From Agapetus fuscipes (Eukaryota > Arthropoda > Insecta > Trichoptera > Glossosomatidae), in the NCBI GenBank assembly GCA_951799405.1, contig OX637359.1:2414201-2478200 (forward strand): a stretch of 64,000 nt of DNA, given 5' to 3'. Each line of letters opens with the position of its first letter. Position 1 is the stretch's first letter. Below are positions 31,020 through 40,356 of this stretch, piece after piece. The notes beneath the pieces are model-generated. The model saw nothing but the letters and a program-made list of their open reading frames with translations, was not told the origin of the DNA and searched no databases. The translations under genes were made by a program, and so were the position numbers.

Positions 31020-31457
31020 TCACTGCAAGGGCACTTTCAGGCTTGACGCGGCGGTGGAGATGTGGGTCTGCATTCCCTTCTTGAAGCTCTCGATCCCTTC
31101 CTTGGCGCGCACTTCAGGAGGCAGCTGGTTCCAAGTGGACGGTCCTTTGTGCAAACACTTGGGAAAGTGTAGCTTCTCGGGAGGTCCTTCTGCCACTCGC
31201 ATCTCACATAACTTTTGCATGCGAGTCCTGTGACACATCCCCGGATGGGATGGATATACAGGGCGTGGGTCAGTGGAGGGGAGACTGACCCTGAGAGAAG
31301 GTCCCGCAACGGCGAAAGCGCGGTCTCCGAACACTGTACTTCTTTTCCTGCATTGTGTACTGAGAGAGGTAAGAGCACTGTCGGTAGCTCGCAGAGTGAG
31401 CCCCCTCTCACTCAGACTCCTCGGTATAATCAACTCCTGCAAGCACTCTGGCGCCAC
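31020..31457 (-). pseudogene. LINE C-terminal fragment (CR1/L2-like)
   Basis: 145 open codons with GDRAFAVAGPSL and GPSTWNQLPPEVRAKEGIES, a repeated end-of-ORF motif of CR1/L2-type LINEs. Preceded on the plus strand by a gatgatgatgat run, the likely 3' microsatellite. Confidence 0.75.
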
Positions 31458-31487
31458 TCCATGCAGGGTCTCAGTACACAGTTCACT

Positions 31488-31680
31488 CGGACAATGCCAC
31501 CCCTATTTCAGGGAAAGTCGACTGTAATGTTTAAGTGAAGCTTGCTAATTTTGTAAGTACAAATGCAGCATTTGTAAGCATGAACTTACACGTGTCTGTT
31601 TGTGGGCATACATTTGATATATGAGATTTTAATTTTAATATATCTTTGCAACTCAAATTATGCATTATTATTATAGGTAT
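31488..31680 (+). repeat. LINE tail unit, lacking its first 50 bp
   Basis: gacaatgccacccctatttc ... ctttgcaactcaaatta. It fuses directly to the LINE fragment at 31020-31457. Confidence 0.7.
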
Positions 31681-31826
31681 GTTTTACACATGCAAGGACT
31701 TTGATCAACTGAACAAATATTTTACAAACTGTTTTATACTCGTAGCACTTGGATAATCAAAATAAAAGATAAACAAATAGCTTGAAACATAATAATATAT
31801 TATTTATTTCATTATTAATCACCATC

Positions 31827-32067
31827 GGGGCTATTCTTAGACATTTTAGTCGTCGGTTGAGCTCACGCTTTGACAAACTAATGATGCATTTGTATGAAGA
31901 CCTGTCAATCCAAGATGGCCGCAAGTGAACAGCTGATTTGTTTTCATAGAAATATTACAAAATTCGGTAGTTAAGAATGACCGTGCTGATGAAACATTCA
32001 GCTTAGGCACTATAAGTTTGTCAGAGCGTGGGCTCAACCGACGACTAAAATGTCTAAGAATAGCCCC
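31827..32067. mobile_element. MITE (ggggctattcttagac family), copy 1
   Basis: Inverted ends ggggctattcttagacattt and aaatgtctaagaatagcccc, with pairing extending about 50 bp. The second copy at 57372 has the same ends and reversed interior. Confidence 0.9.
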
Positions 32068-32149
32068 GTATAAATCCCTAAAATAGAGCTGATTATGTTT
32101 TAGAAATATTTTAAATAAAATTATATGTATCCTCCCTCCAGTGTTTGTT

Positions 32150-32362
32150 TGCCTAATCTACCATTTGATTTATAGATCACCTTTCCATGAAACCGTCTTA
32201 AGAATCACATTCTACACAATATAAGATAAGAAAAAAACGTACAATACAATAATGTGAGAGTTGTTTTATTTTATAATCAATTTCTAGTTTTCAAAAGACA
32301 CGTTGGTCCAGATACATATAAATATGGCTCATGTGAAATTACCTCTGATGGACAAACAGACA
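32150..32362. mobile_element. MITE-like repeat
   Basis: Same family as 7936-8160. Confidence 0.5.
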
Positions 32363-32867
32363 AACAAGCATAAAGGGGATGATATTTATTTTTTTCTTTG
32401 ACAAATGTTGAGCTGAGGGTATTGTTACGAACTTGGAGTACCTACGCGCGCCTGTACTGGTACAGGTGTGGGTAGAACAGTCCAGTATGATCCATGATGG
32501 TAATAGTAAGTTACATGAACAGCTGTCTAGTGTAATTTAGAACAGAGATCAAATGGTCTAGAATATGCAAGAAAGAGCTCTTTTGTACCCATATAAAGGG
32601 ACTACAATATGGCATCATAGAGTTTTGATTAAAATATTGAGCGGTTAAGTCGAAAGCCAGTGCTAGAAATCGATTGTTGTAAATTATGAATCAAATTATT
32701 TTAAAATTAATAATTGCGGTTTAATTAAAAGAGAATCCAGTGAAATCATAGCAGTATGTTTTAAGCTAACCTAAAATCCCTGATTATATTGGGAGTCTAG
32801 TTTTCAATTTACTATGGGTGAAGTCAGAGATATTTTGAATGTTCGGAGTCCATTTTCAATAAGCCAT

Positions 32868-33022
32868 TTATCGTGGGATCATGCCACCTCCAAAGTCTAC
32901 GCATATGCAGGTTTCACATCCTTGCTCGTCGAGTTCATATTCGCGGCAACGCCTGCGACGATGGCAAGGGAGGACTAGACAAGCAGGTGGTGGTAAAGTA
33001 GGAGGCAGTGGAGAAGGTGTCA
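32868..33022 (-). CDS. Gene C exon 4: proline-rich linker and terminal domain
   Basis: Acceptor tcttttag; stop TAA at 32870-32868. Six-Cys domain with HRRRRC. Confidence 0.85.
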
Positions 33023-36000
33023 CTAAAAGAAGAAAATAAAATATTAAAATATGGCTATCTTGTCCAGTCGATAGTTCAGTTGGTAGAGTGCTTCCAATGG
33101 ATTCCAATCCCACAGAGGGTATCAGAAATGATTTCCTGTTTAGGTGATTATTTAAAAATCAATACTAAATACCGGCAAGGTTAACTCAGCCCTCACAAGA
33201 CATGAGTACCAGGCCGCTTCACGAGTATGCAGATCTGCAGTCCTCAGGAATGGCTCCAGATCTACCACCTCATGAGGCATGGTAGAAATATGATTTCTTG
33301 TGAAATGCTTGGTCTCTTTTTTCAACAATAATCTAATCTAATCTAAGTTGCAAAGATTTATGTAACATTAAGGATTCACATTATATGTATTTTCACAAGC
33401 AGACACGTATAAATCTGCGCTTAAAAACATGCCGCATGTGGACTCACAATATACAAACCTAAATCTCAAATAAACATACACCCTGCAACTCTTGCCGACA
33501 TTCCCTGAAACAGGGGTGACATTGGCAAAGTGAACCATTTTCTACAGCATGGGTGGTCAGCTGCATATTAATCTATAAGTCAAGGAACATACACAACAAA
33601 TTACATTTTTAAGATCAACAAATATTTATATTTTTTTTTTAAGAAATCCTCTGCGGAAGACTCCCTAGATTCTAAAGACTCTAGGGATCTATGACACTTG
33701 TTGCAGTGCCGCAGAGGTGTACGAGCTTGGTCGTCGCTACAAAGCGCCAATACTCAAGCAAGACCCAGTTGCTGTAAGGCTGGATGGACCTTTGGTGACC
33801 GGTCATTGGTAAAGGTTTATGAATGTTTCAACCCAGCGAAGAGCACATTTGAAATATAAATGGTTTATTTTTGTGCTTCGCCGGGATCCGAATCCACAAC
33901 CTTCCATTTACGAGTCCGAAGTGTTGCCACTACGGACTACGGACCGGTCCAAGTAATAATATCTATGGACATCAAAAAGTAAACAAAAACAAATTCTAAT
34001 TCAAAAAACCCTAGCCGCCAACATTACAGATCAACTGCCATTTTTTTCTGTCCTTACATACTTCTTTCATTTCCTCCAGAATCATAATCTTCTTCATACA
34101 AGCTCAAGTCAAGGAACATACCTACACAACAAATTACATTTTTAAATCAAATAATAATACGCATGGACATCAAAACAAAATTCTATTTTAAAAACGCTAG
34201 TCAAAATCCCTAAAATTAAAAAAAAACATTCATATTCCTAAGACTTACCTGCAGGTTTTTCTTCACACACTACGGTAGGTGCTGCGCTGCAAACTCCGGC
34301 TGAAAAAGTTAAAGCAAAGCATTTTGAGGTTATCTTTTAAGTATTTGAAAAGGAAACGCAGAAACACTGAGACCCAATAGGAGATAGATCTCTAGACTGC
34401 AAAATGTAAGGAAGTTAACCGACATTCGAAGTGTGGAGGAGCCACTTTGTATGGCACAAGATAGGTAGATTTTTTGTAAGTTCCTTTGCCAAATTGCCAG
34501 CTTATGGAACGAGTTACCGGTATCTGTGTTCCCACCAAAAATAGAACCCTGTCATATTCAAAACAAATATTAATCGCCACTTCCTTGCCACAATATGCCA
34601 CGAGATAGGTACCTAGATTTTTTGTTAGTTCCTTTGCCAAGATGCCAGCGCATGGAATGAGTTACCGGTATCTGTGTTCCCAATCCAATTTGTCGATTTG
34701 ACAAATTGGATTGCCCTTGTCCTATTAAGAACAAATATCAATCACCACTTTCTTTCAATGTCTCAAAACAAAGCCAACGCAACACACAACACAACACTAC
34801 GCAGCTAACAGCCCTGCTATAAAGGATCGAAACATCAACCGCCACATCACTAACACCTCTGCGGCACTACAACTAGTGCTATAGACCCCTAGAGTCTCTG
34901 AAATCTAGATAGTCTCTCGTACAGGATTCCTTAAAGAAATTATCCATGTATAGGTATGTATATTGTATATCCTGTCTTTTTATAGATCAAACTACATTCC
35001 AAGTTGTCCACTATGAGTTTTGAGGATCTGCAAAGTCTGAAGCAAGAATTGGGAGCCAAGGTGTACAATGAAGCTGTGTTTGGGGCGCAGGCAAAGAGGA
35101 ATCAGAAGAAAAATAATGAATTTAAAAGGGACAACAAGAATCGGCACTACAACTCGTGCCATAGACCCCTAGAGTCTCTGAAATCTAAAAAAGTCTCTCG
35201 TACAGGATTCCTTAAAAAAAGATTTGATCTATTCAATGTTGGAGGGACTGACAAGTAATAAGGAAGATTGTTTTTAAAATTTAATTTGTATAAGGCCTTG
35301 ATATATTTATATATATTAGGATGATTTATTTGGTGAGCGCTGTTTTTGTGTGTATCACACCTCAAGAGCCCTCTGCGAGCTTGGTCGTCGCTGTAGAAAG
35401 CGCCAATTCTCAAGCAAGACCCAGTTGTTGTAAGGTTGGATGGACCTTTCAGTGACCGGTCTTTGGTAAAGGTTCATGAATTTTTCAACTCAGCCAAGAG
35501 CACATTCGAAATATAAATGGTATATTTTTGTGCTCCGCCGGGATCCGAATCCACAACCTTCCATTTAAGAGTCCGAAGTGTTGCCACTACGGACTACGGA
35601 CCAGTCCAAGATGCCAACGACACGCGGTGTACCTGAGCGGTTACCTATCCAAGTACTGTCCGCGCCCAATGTTGCTTAACTTCGGTGATCTATGGGAACC
35701 GGTGCTTTCGACATGGCTAACGTCGTTGCGAGTTGATGCATGGAGTCAATGAATAATGGAAAAACCTGGAGAGTAAGGTACAATTTAATGATTATAATGA
35801 GTTGATGATTTCTTTCGAAGCAGATTAAAGAACTGGTAAAAAGAGTGGAAACAATGTTTGGAGAACATGCATTTGCAGTTATCTCATCATGTGAAAGAGA
35901 TAAAGGACCATGGAAAGTACCGAAATTCACAAGGCTGGTATTCACTATGCCGGTAGAGTAGATTCATTTCGATTTTTACCAGAAAAAGCAATAAATGGTA

Positions 36001-38336
36001 TTGTGAGGCACAATACCTTTATTCCTTTTTCGGGGAAAATCGAGAGGAGTCTTCTCTATCCCCTATCGTGAATAAGAGCCCTGGAGACAAGCAAATTTCT
36101 GGCATCATTTTGACTTACGGATCACCCTGCAGATTTGTGAGGCCGTGCATCTCATGCATGGGTTGTAGCACCTGCATGTACCGCAGCCACAGCGGTCCAA
36201 TATCGGTCCAAACTCACATTCCACGTCACATAGGGGACAAATCTCTCTGCAAGGCCCTGTTTAAACAAGTACAAAGTTGAATAATTATTTTTGTGGTTTT
36301 TCGGGTTAGACCATGGCCTACATGCATCTTTTGTATCTGCCGACGTTTCGCCTTTACGAGTAGAAGGCATTTTCAAGGCAAGTTGTAACAGCGTGGCGGT
36401 CTTCGCTGTCTCTGAGGTCGCCTATCGTTGCTAACTAGTTGGAGTGTTGTCGTGTCTTGCTCATTGTCCTTTTTTCAAGAAATCCTGTGCGGGAGACTCC
36501 CTAGATTCTAAAGACTCTAGGGGTCTATGACACTTGTTGTAGTGCCGCAGAGGTGTACGAGCTTGGTCGTCGCTACAAAGCGCCAATACTCAAGCAAGAC
36601 CCAGTTGCTGTAAGGCCGGATGGACCTTGGATGACCGGTCATTGGGAAAGGTTTATGAATTTTTCAACCCAGCGAAGAGCACATTCGAAATATAAATGGT
36701 ATATTTTTGTGCTCCGCCGGGATCCGAATCTACAACCTTCCATTTACGAGTCCGAAGTGTTGCCACTACGGACTACGGACCGGTCCAAGTTCCTTCATTT
36801 CCGAATAGGGGTAGATGTGGCGGGAGGGTCCGGTGACGTGGCGGGAGGGTCCGGTGACGTTAAGGCGAAACGTCGGCAGATAAAATAGCTGCATGTAGAC
36901 CATGTTCTTACCCGCAAAACCACAAAAACGATTTATTATATAATACCATCCATGAAAGTGTTAGTGAAAGTTGAAAACTTTATTTAAGAGTTTTATAGAC
37001 TTACACGGCCGGCTGATGATGCTAGAGTGATGTTTTTCGGGATCTGTTGCCGTGGTCTGTGGGAGCTATACCGGATAGTTTCACATGCAAAATACACAGA
37101 TGTTTTTAGTTTTCACATACTCGTATAAACCTCGAGTGTACACACACTTACACCACAGTTCTCATCTACATCATCTTCATTATCATAGTTCACGCTGAAG
37201 AAGCCCATCATAGACATGGGCGAAACGTCGGGAAGCTCCATCTCCCATAGACCATGGCAACAGATCCCGGAAAACATCAATCCAGCATCAAGTAAAGAGT
37301 CTTCTAAAATGTAGTAAAAATAGTCGGGGTTATAGCCGCGTGGGCCAAGAGGGCTGATCTTTCTAGCTTGTTTCGAATGGAACAACGTTGGTTCGATCCC
37401 CGTTTGGGTCACTTGACTTTAACTTTGACCCTGGTTCAACAGATGTAATTGGGTAATTATTATTTAATAATTCATTAATAATTAACAATAATGAATTATT
37501 AAATGATGACATTAATACCTGTTTCTGGCCAGGTAGAATAGGTTGGTGAATTGCATTCCTCTTCACCAATCTATTTAAAAAGAATAATAATAATAATAAT
37601 AAATAAAGGGCAATAACGACTCGGAACATTGAAAACAGTGAAAGTTTTTTTGATGTCATTTTATAAATCACACTAACATTATTTTTATTATAGATGTTTT
37701 TAAGCTGTATAGATAGATTATCGAGTGGCAAGTATTTTAATTTCTTAAATATATTATTGCCCGGTGAATTGCTCCGTTGGTAGAGTGCTTGCATTGCATG
37801 CCGTGAGCACGGGTTCGAATCCCGCCGAGGGTGTCAAAAATGATTCTCGTTTCGGTGTTTATTTCAAACCCCAAAATAAAGTACCGGCAATGATTACTCA
37901 GCCTTCACAAGAAGTGAGTACCAACCCCCTCGGAAACTGGGAAACCTCCACTTCAAATGAAGTTGTAGGCGTAAGACCGGCCCCCTTACCTGTAAAAATA
38001 AATAGGTTCCACTCGCCACATGCAAAACCCTTCGGAGATAATGCGACAACAAGCTACACGATATGTGTAGCTTAGTTGGGAGTTGCGTTTGCGAATATCG
38101 CTTACTGGACAATATCAAAGGAACTGCAGGCAGAGGATGGTTGAACACAGCAGCGTATAGACAGAAATGGAGTGGATTGGAGGAGGCCTACATCCAGGAG
38201 CGGACTGGAAAGCGCTGAGGCAGAAGAAGAAGAAAGATATTTTTCACTTACTGACTCCTGATTGTGGTAATGCCTCTGTCAATGTTATTAAAACAAATAG
38301 AAACGCAGCCAACAAAATAATGGAGAGTTTCGCCAT
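32868..38336 (-). CDS. Gene C: secreted antistasin-like protein, 142 aa
   Basis: Exons 38336-38252, 36256-36119, 34299-34249 and 33022-32868, phase 1 throughout; 429 nt with the TAA. Residues 1-22 or so are a signal peptide (MAKLSIILLAAFLFVLITL). Exon 2 (30-74): CREICPLCDVECEFGPILD, CGCGTCRC, CMRCTASQICRV. Exon 3 (76-91) is a short linker. Exon 4 (93-142) begins with a proline-rich stretch (TPSPLPPTLPPP), then the terminal domain with CLVLPCHRRRRC, ELDEQGCETCIC and tail GGGMIPR. The RRRR between the second and third Cys is unusual and would suit a trypsin-like protease target if this loop is exposed. A TATA box lies 52 nt before the ATG. Introns carry SINEs, tail units and a foldback. Confidence 0.85.
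33062..33200 (+). mobile_element. SINE-B, 5' part, diverged
   Basis: Head gtcgatagttcagttggtag with part of the B-box region deleted; 40 nt from gene C exon 4. Confidence 0.65.
33332..33595 (-). repeat. LINE tail unit with (TTAGA)n end
   Basis: taatctaatctaatctaagt ... attaatctataagtcaagg. Confidence 0.85.
33630..33953 (-). mobile_element. SINE-A with type 2 tail
   Basis: T run and aagaaatcctctgcggaaga (tail), body, then the tRNA-like head ending ggactacggaccggtcc. Confidence 0.85.
34010..34110 (-). pseudogene. LINE ORF 3' fragment
   Basis: Matches the stop-codon region of the intact LINE (ccgccaacattacagatcaa, cttctttcatttcctccag), cut after caagctc. Confidence 0.75.
34249..34299 (-). CDS. 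Gene C exon 3: linker
   Basis: 51 nt, phase 1-1, acceptor tttttcag and donor GTAAGT. Encodes GVCSAAPTVVCEEKPA. Confidence 0.8.
34390..34935 (+). pseudogene. Degenerate CR1/Jockey-type LINE 3' end
   Basis: Contains tcctttgccaaattgccagc ... tggaacgagttaccggtatc twice, then acacctctgcggcactac and acaggattccttaaag, as in the LINE at 6411. Confidence 0.7.
35143..35222 (+). mobile_element. LINE/SINE type 2 tail fragment
   Basis: ggcactacaactcgtgccat ... acaggattccttaaaaaaa. Confidence 0.7.
35318..35735 (-). mobile_element. SINE-A, complete, 5S head and type 1 tail
   Basis: Minus strand order: 5S part (35735-35612), tRNA-like head, body, then gcagagggctcttgaggtgt and caccaaataaatcatcctaa. The most complete copy in the window. 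Confidence 0.88.
36119..36256 (-). CDS. Gene C exon 2: first antistasin-like domain
   Basis: 138 nt, phase 1-1, acceptor aaacag and donor GTAAGT. CGCGTCRC signature. Confidence 0.85.
36337..36381 (-). ncRNA. Hammerhead-like motif (candidate)
   Basis: Minus strand TTGCC, TTGAAAA, stem TGCCTT/AAGGC, GAAACGTC, GGCAGA. Stem I can pair (GCC/GGC), but the CUGANGA box is degraded. Confidence 0.2.
36472..36787 (-). mobile_element. SINE-A with type 2 tail, nested in foldback
   Basis: Tail tttttcaagaaatcctgtgc, head ending ctacggaccggtcc. Nearly identical to 33630 and 60331. Confidence 0.85.
36816..36860 (+). repeat. 21-bp direct repeat x 2
   Basis: gtggcgggagggtccggtga occurs twice in tandem. Confidence 0.85.
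37029..37278. mobile_element. Foldback element
   Basis: Arms gatgtttttcgggatctgtt and aacagatcccggaaaacatc. Confidence 0.85.
37195..37229 (+). ncRNA. Hammerhead-like motif (candidate)
   Basis: CTGAAGA, stem GCCCAT/ATGGGC, GAAACGTC. Stem I pairing is weak. Confidence 0.25.
37330..37590 (+). mobile_element. SINE-C
   Basis: B-box-like aacgttggttcgatccccg, then gaccctggttcaacagatgt, then an aataataataat tail. Close relative at 43340. Confidence 0.7.
37759..38092 (+). mobile_element. SINE-B, full length
   Basis: Head gcccggtgaattgctccgtt; end acacgatatgtgtagcttag. In intron 1 of gene C. Confidence 0.85.
38095..38235 (+). pseudogene. RTE-type LINE 3' end
   Basis: gcaggcagaggatggttgaa ... gaggcctacatccaggagcg, then aagaagaagaaa. 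The same region ends the fragment at 55140-55660. It finishes 17 nt from the gene C exon 1 donor. Confidence 0.75.
38252..38336 (-). CDS. Gene C exon 1: signal peptide
   Basis: ATG at 38336-38334, 28 codons plus one base, donor GTAAGT. Confidence 0.85.
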
Positions 38337-38387
38337 TTCAAAAGCAAAACCTTTGCTTCACTGATGTTTTATTTAAGATTTACACAC

Positions 38388-38394
38388 TTATATA
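38388..38394 (-). promoter_or_regulatory. TATA box of gene C
   Basis: TATATAA on the minus strand, 52 nt before the ATG. Confidence 0.55.
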
Positions 38395-38549
38395 TAATTT
38401 ACGTATTTATTTAAATAGATTTCTCACATTTATTTTACTCTCATATTTATTTTGTTTTCATCATCTTTCAGATAAGATAAACCCTTGTTTTCGTATGTCA
38501 TTTAATTCAACCGTAATGCTTCTAAACAATACTTATTGACGCGTATAGT

Positions 38550-38790
38550 GCAACTCCTTGCCCCATTTTCCCCAAAGGGGTCGCATGTGGCAAATGGAAC
38601 CTATTTATTTTTACAGGCAAGGGGGCCACTCATTACATGTGAAGGCTGAGGATACTTTGCCGGTATTTTATTGGGGGTTTTAAATAAACACCAAAACGGG
38701 ATATCATTTCTGACACCTTTGATGGGATTTCAACCCGAGCTATCGGCATGGAATGCAAGCACCCTACCAACTGAGCTATCAACCGGACTA
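38550..38790 (-). mobile_element. SINE-B, internally deleted
   Basis: Has both termini (gtgcaactccttgcccc and ctgagctatcaaccgg) but lacks the acttcaactgaagt hairpin. Confidence 0.75.
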
Positions 38791-39214
38791 TTTTTTTCAA
38801 TTAACAAAACTCAACTGACACGATAAATCCATGGCTCAACCTTCACCTAACGTAAATTATCTATACAAAAAAATGGTGAACCGTGGATCAGCTATGGACC
38901 AAATGTGTTATGAATAACCATCACAGTGTTTAACGCAGTTCTTAACAGGGAAAAGGTTTTAAGGTCTTACAAGGGTTAACTCTACAAAACATTTTGTTTT
39001 AATTTCAAATGAGGATTTTTTATTAAGGAAAAAAATATATAAACTAAGTAGGTAGAAAAAAATTGTACTTATCTATTATGAAAGAAAATATATTTTGTAA
39101 TAATTGAGTGAGCATAAATGATAAAAAAAAATGTTACGTCACGCGTCCGGATTGATAAGGAGAAAGCAACCTGATATTTTATTATTGTTTGCTAAGGAGC
39201 TAGCCATCCAGTCA

Positions 39215-39525
39215 AAAACTCAATTGGTAGAATGTTTGCATTCAAAGCCAAATGCTTGCATTCAAAGGGCTAGGGTTCGATCCGCACCAAGGTCAAGATT
39301 TCCTGTTTCGGTGTTTATTTCAAACCCAAAATAAAAATACCGGCTATGTTAACAAAAAAGAGAACCAGCCTTCTTGGGAGCTGGGAATACCCCACTTCAA
39401 ACAAACAAGGTTAGTGCTAGACCAGCTTCCTTGCTTGTGAAAATAAAATAGCTTCCATATGAGACCCATTTAGAGACAATGCAGTCAGAAGTTGCACTGT
39501 ATGTGCAGCTTAGTTGTGTTGGGTT
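39215..39525 (+). mobile_element. SINE-B, diverged
   Basis: ctcaattggtagaatgtttg ... gcactgtatgtgcagcttag, with a small duplication of tgcattcaaag near the B box. Confidence 0.75.
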
Positions 39526-39689
39526 GCGTTAAGTACCTAGTTATATAAAATGATAAGCAAAAACTAAAGAATTAGAAGGTAAGACACCAAAAGTCGATCT
39601 GTATTAACAAATTGTACTTTCATTTCAAGATTCATTTCTTTTTTTGGATATTAGATGAATTGTCATGGGAGAACTTACATTACATATTC

Positions 39690-39770
39690 TTGATGTTTCA
39701 TAGGCAACGAAGCCAACGTCTTCAGGAGGCACCCTCTCTGCACAATGGATGGGGATTAACTCAGGACTAA
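39690..39770 (-). repeat. Relative of the 14314 foldback and ribozyme-like motif
   Basis: Minus strand ctcctgaagacgttggc ... tatgaaacatcaagaa, a degraded version of the 14314 motif. Confidence 0.45.
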
Positions 39771-39853
39771 ACCAGGCAAAAGCAAAAATGAAACAAGTTT
39801 TCTTTTATAGCGCATATTATTTTTTAATGATGGTTATTTTAAGGATTTTTTCT

Positions 39854-40072
39854 TTGACTTATAGGTTGGTATGAGGCTATAGGTACTGTAAAAAAGTTGG
39901 TATGAGGTTTCAGAGGAGGTCGGCAAAAGTTGCAGAGTTAGTATTCATTTGAGGTTTGGAGTTTAATTTACAAGTACACATTTGTAAGCGCAAACGTAAA
40001 GGTACGTGTATGCCAGTGGGAATGCATATAATGTGAATCCCCAATGATACATATCTTTGCAACTTAGATAAG
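39854..40072 (+). repeat. LINE tail unit, part of core deleted
   Basis: cttataggttggtatgaggc ... atctttgcaacttagata. Just beyond the gene D stop codon. Confidence 0.75.
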
Positions 40073-40201
40073 ATGAATTACATTTTATGGGGCAAACCGC
40101 AAATGGTCTAAAAAAGCAAAAATAAAACGCATTTTCTTTAATTGCATGTTATATTTCTTAGTCTTAGTGATAACATTTTATGAGGTGAATCGCAGCAGAT
40201 C

Positions 40202-40356
40202 TTAGCGTGTCCTACCCAGAACATCCCAAAGGCGAGGGGACCAGGCAATGCATCTGCAGGTGACGCAGTCATTTTTATCCACGCCCCACTCCTCGCAGTA
40301 TCTGGCATAACGTGCAATCCGACTGCAATCTCGCACGGGACAGGTTGGCGGTGCAA
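40202..40356 (-). CDS. Gene D exon 4: terminal antistasin-like domain
   Basis: Acceptor ttttacag; stop TAA 40204-40202. A longer second loop than the paralogs (CSRIARYARYC). Confidence 0.83.

Larger units (their letters stand above)
36288..36929. mobile_element. Foldback element with a nested SINE-A
   Basis: Arms gtggtttttcgggttagacc ... and ggtctaacc-like complement at gtagaccatgttcttacccg; each arm includes cgacgtttcgcctt or its complement. Confidence 0.8.

Noticed and set aside
35004..35258. 84-codon frame beginning MSTMSFEDLQSLKQELGAKVYN
   Set aside because: The start looks protein-like, but the second half is SINE/LINE tail sequence and no splice sites join it to a gene; at best a fragment of an unidentified processed sequence.
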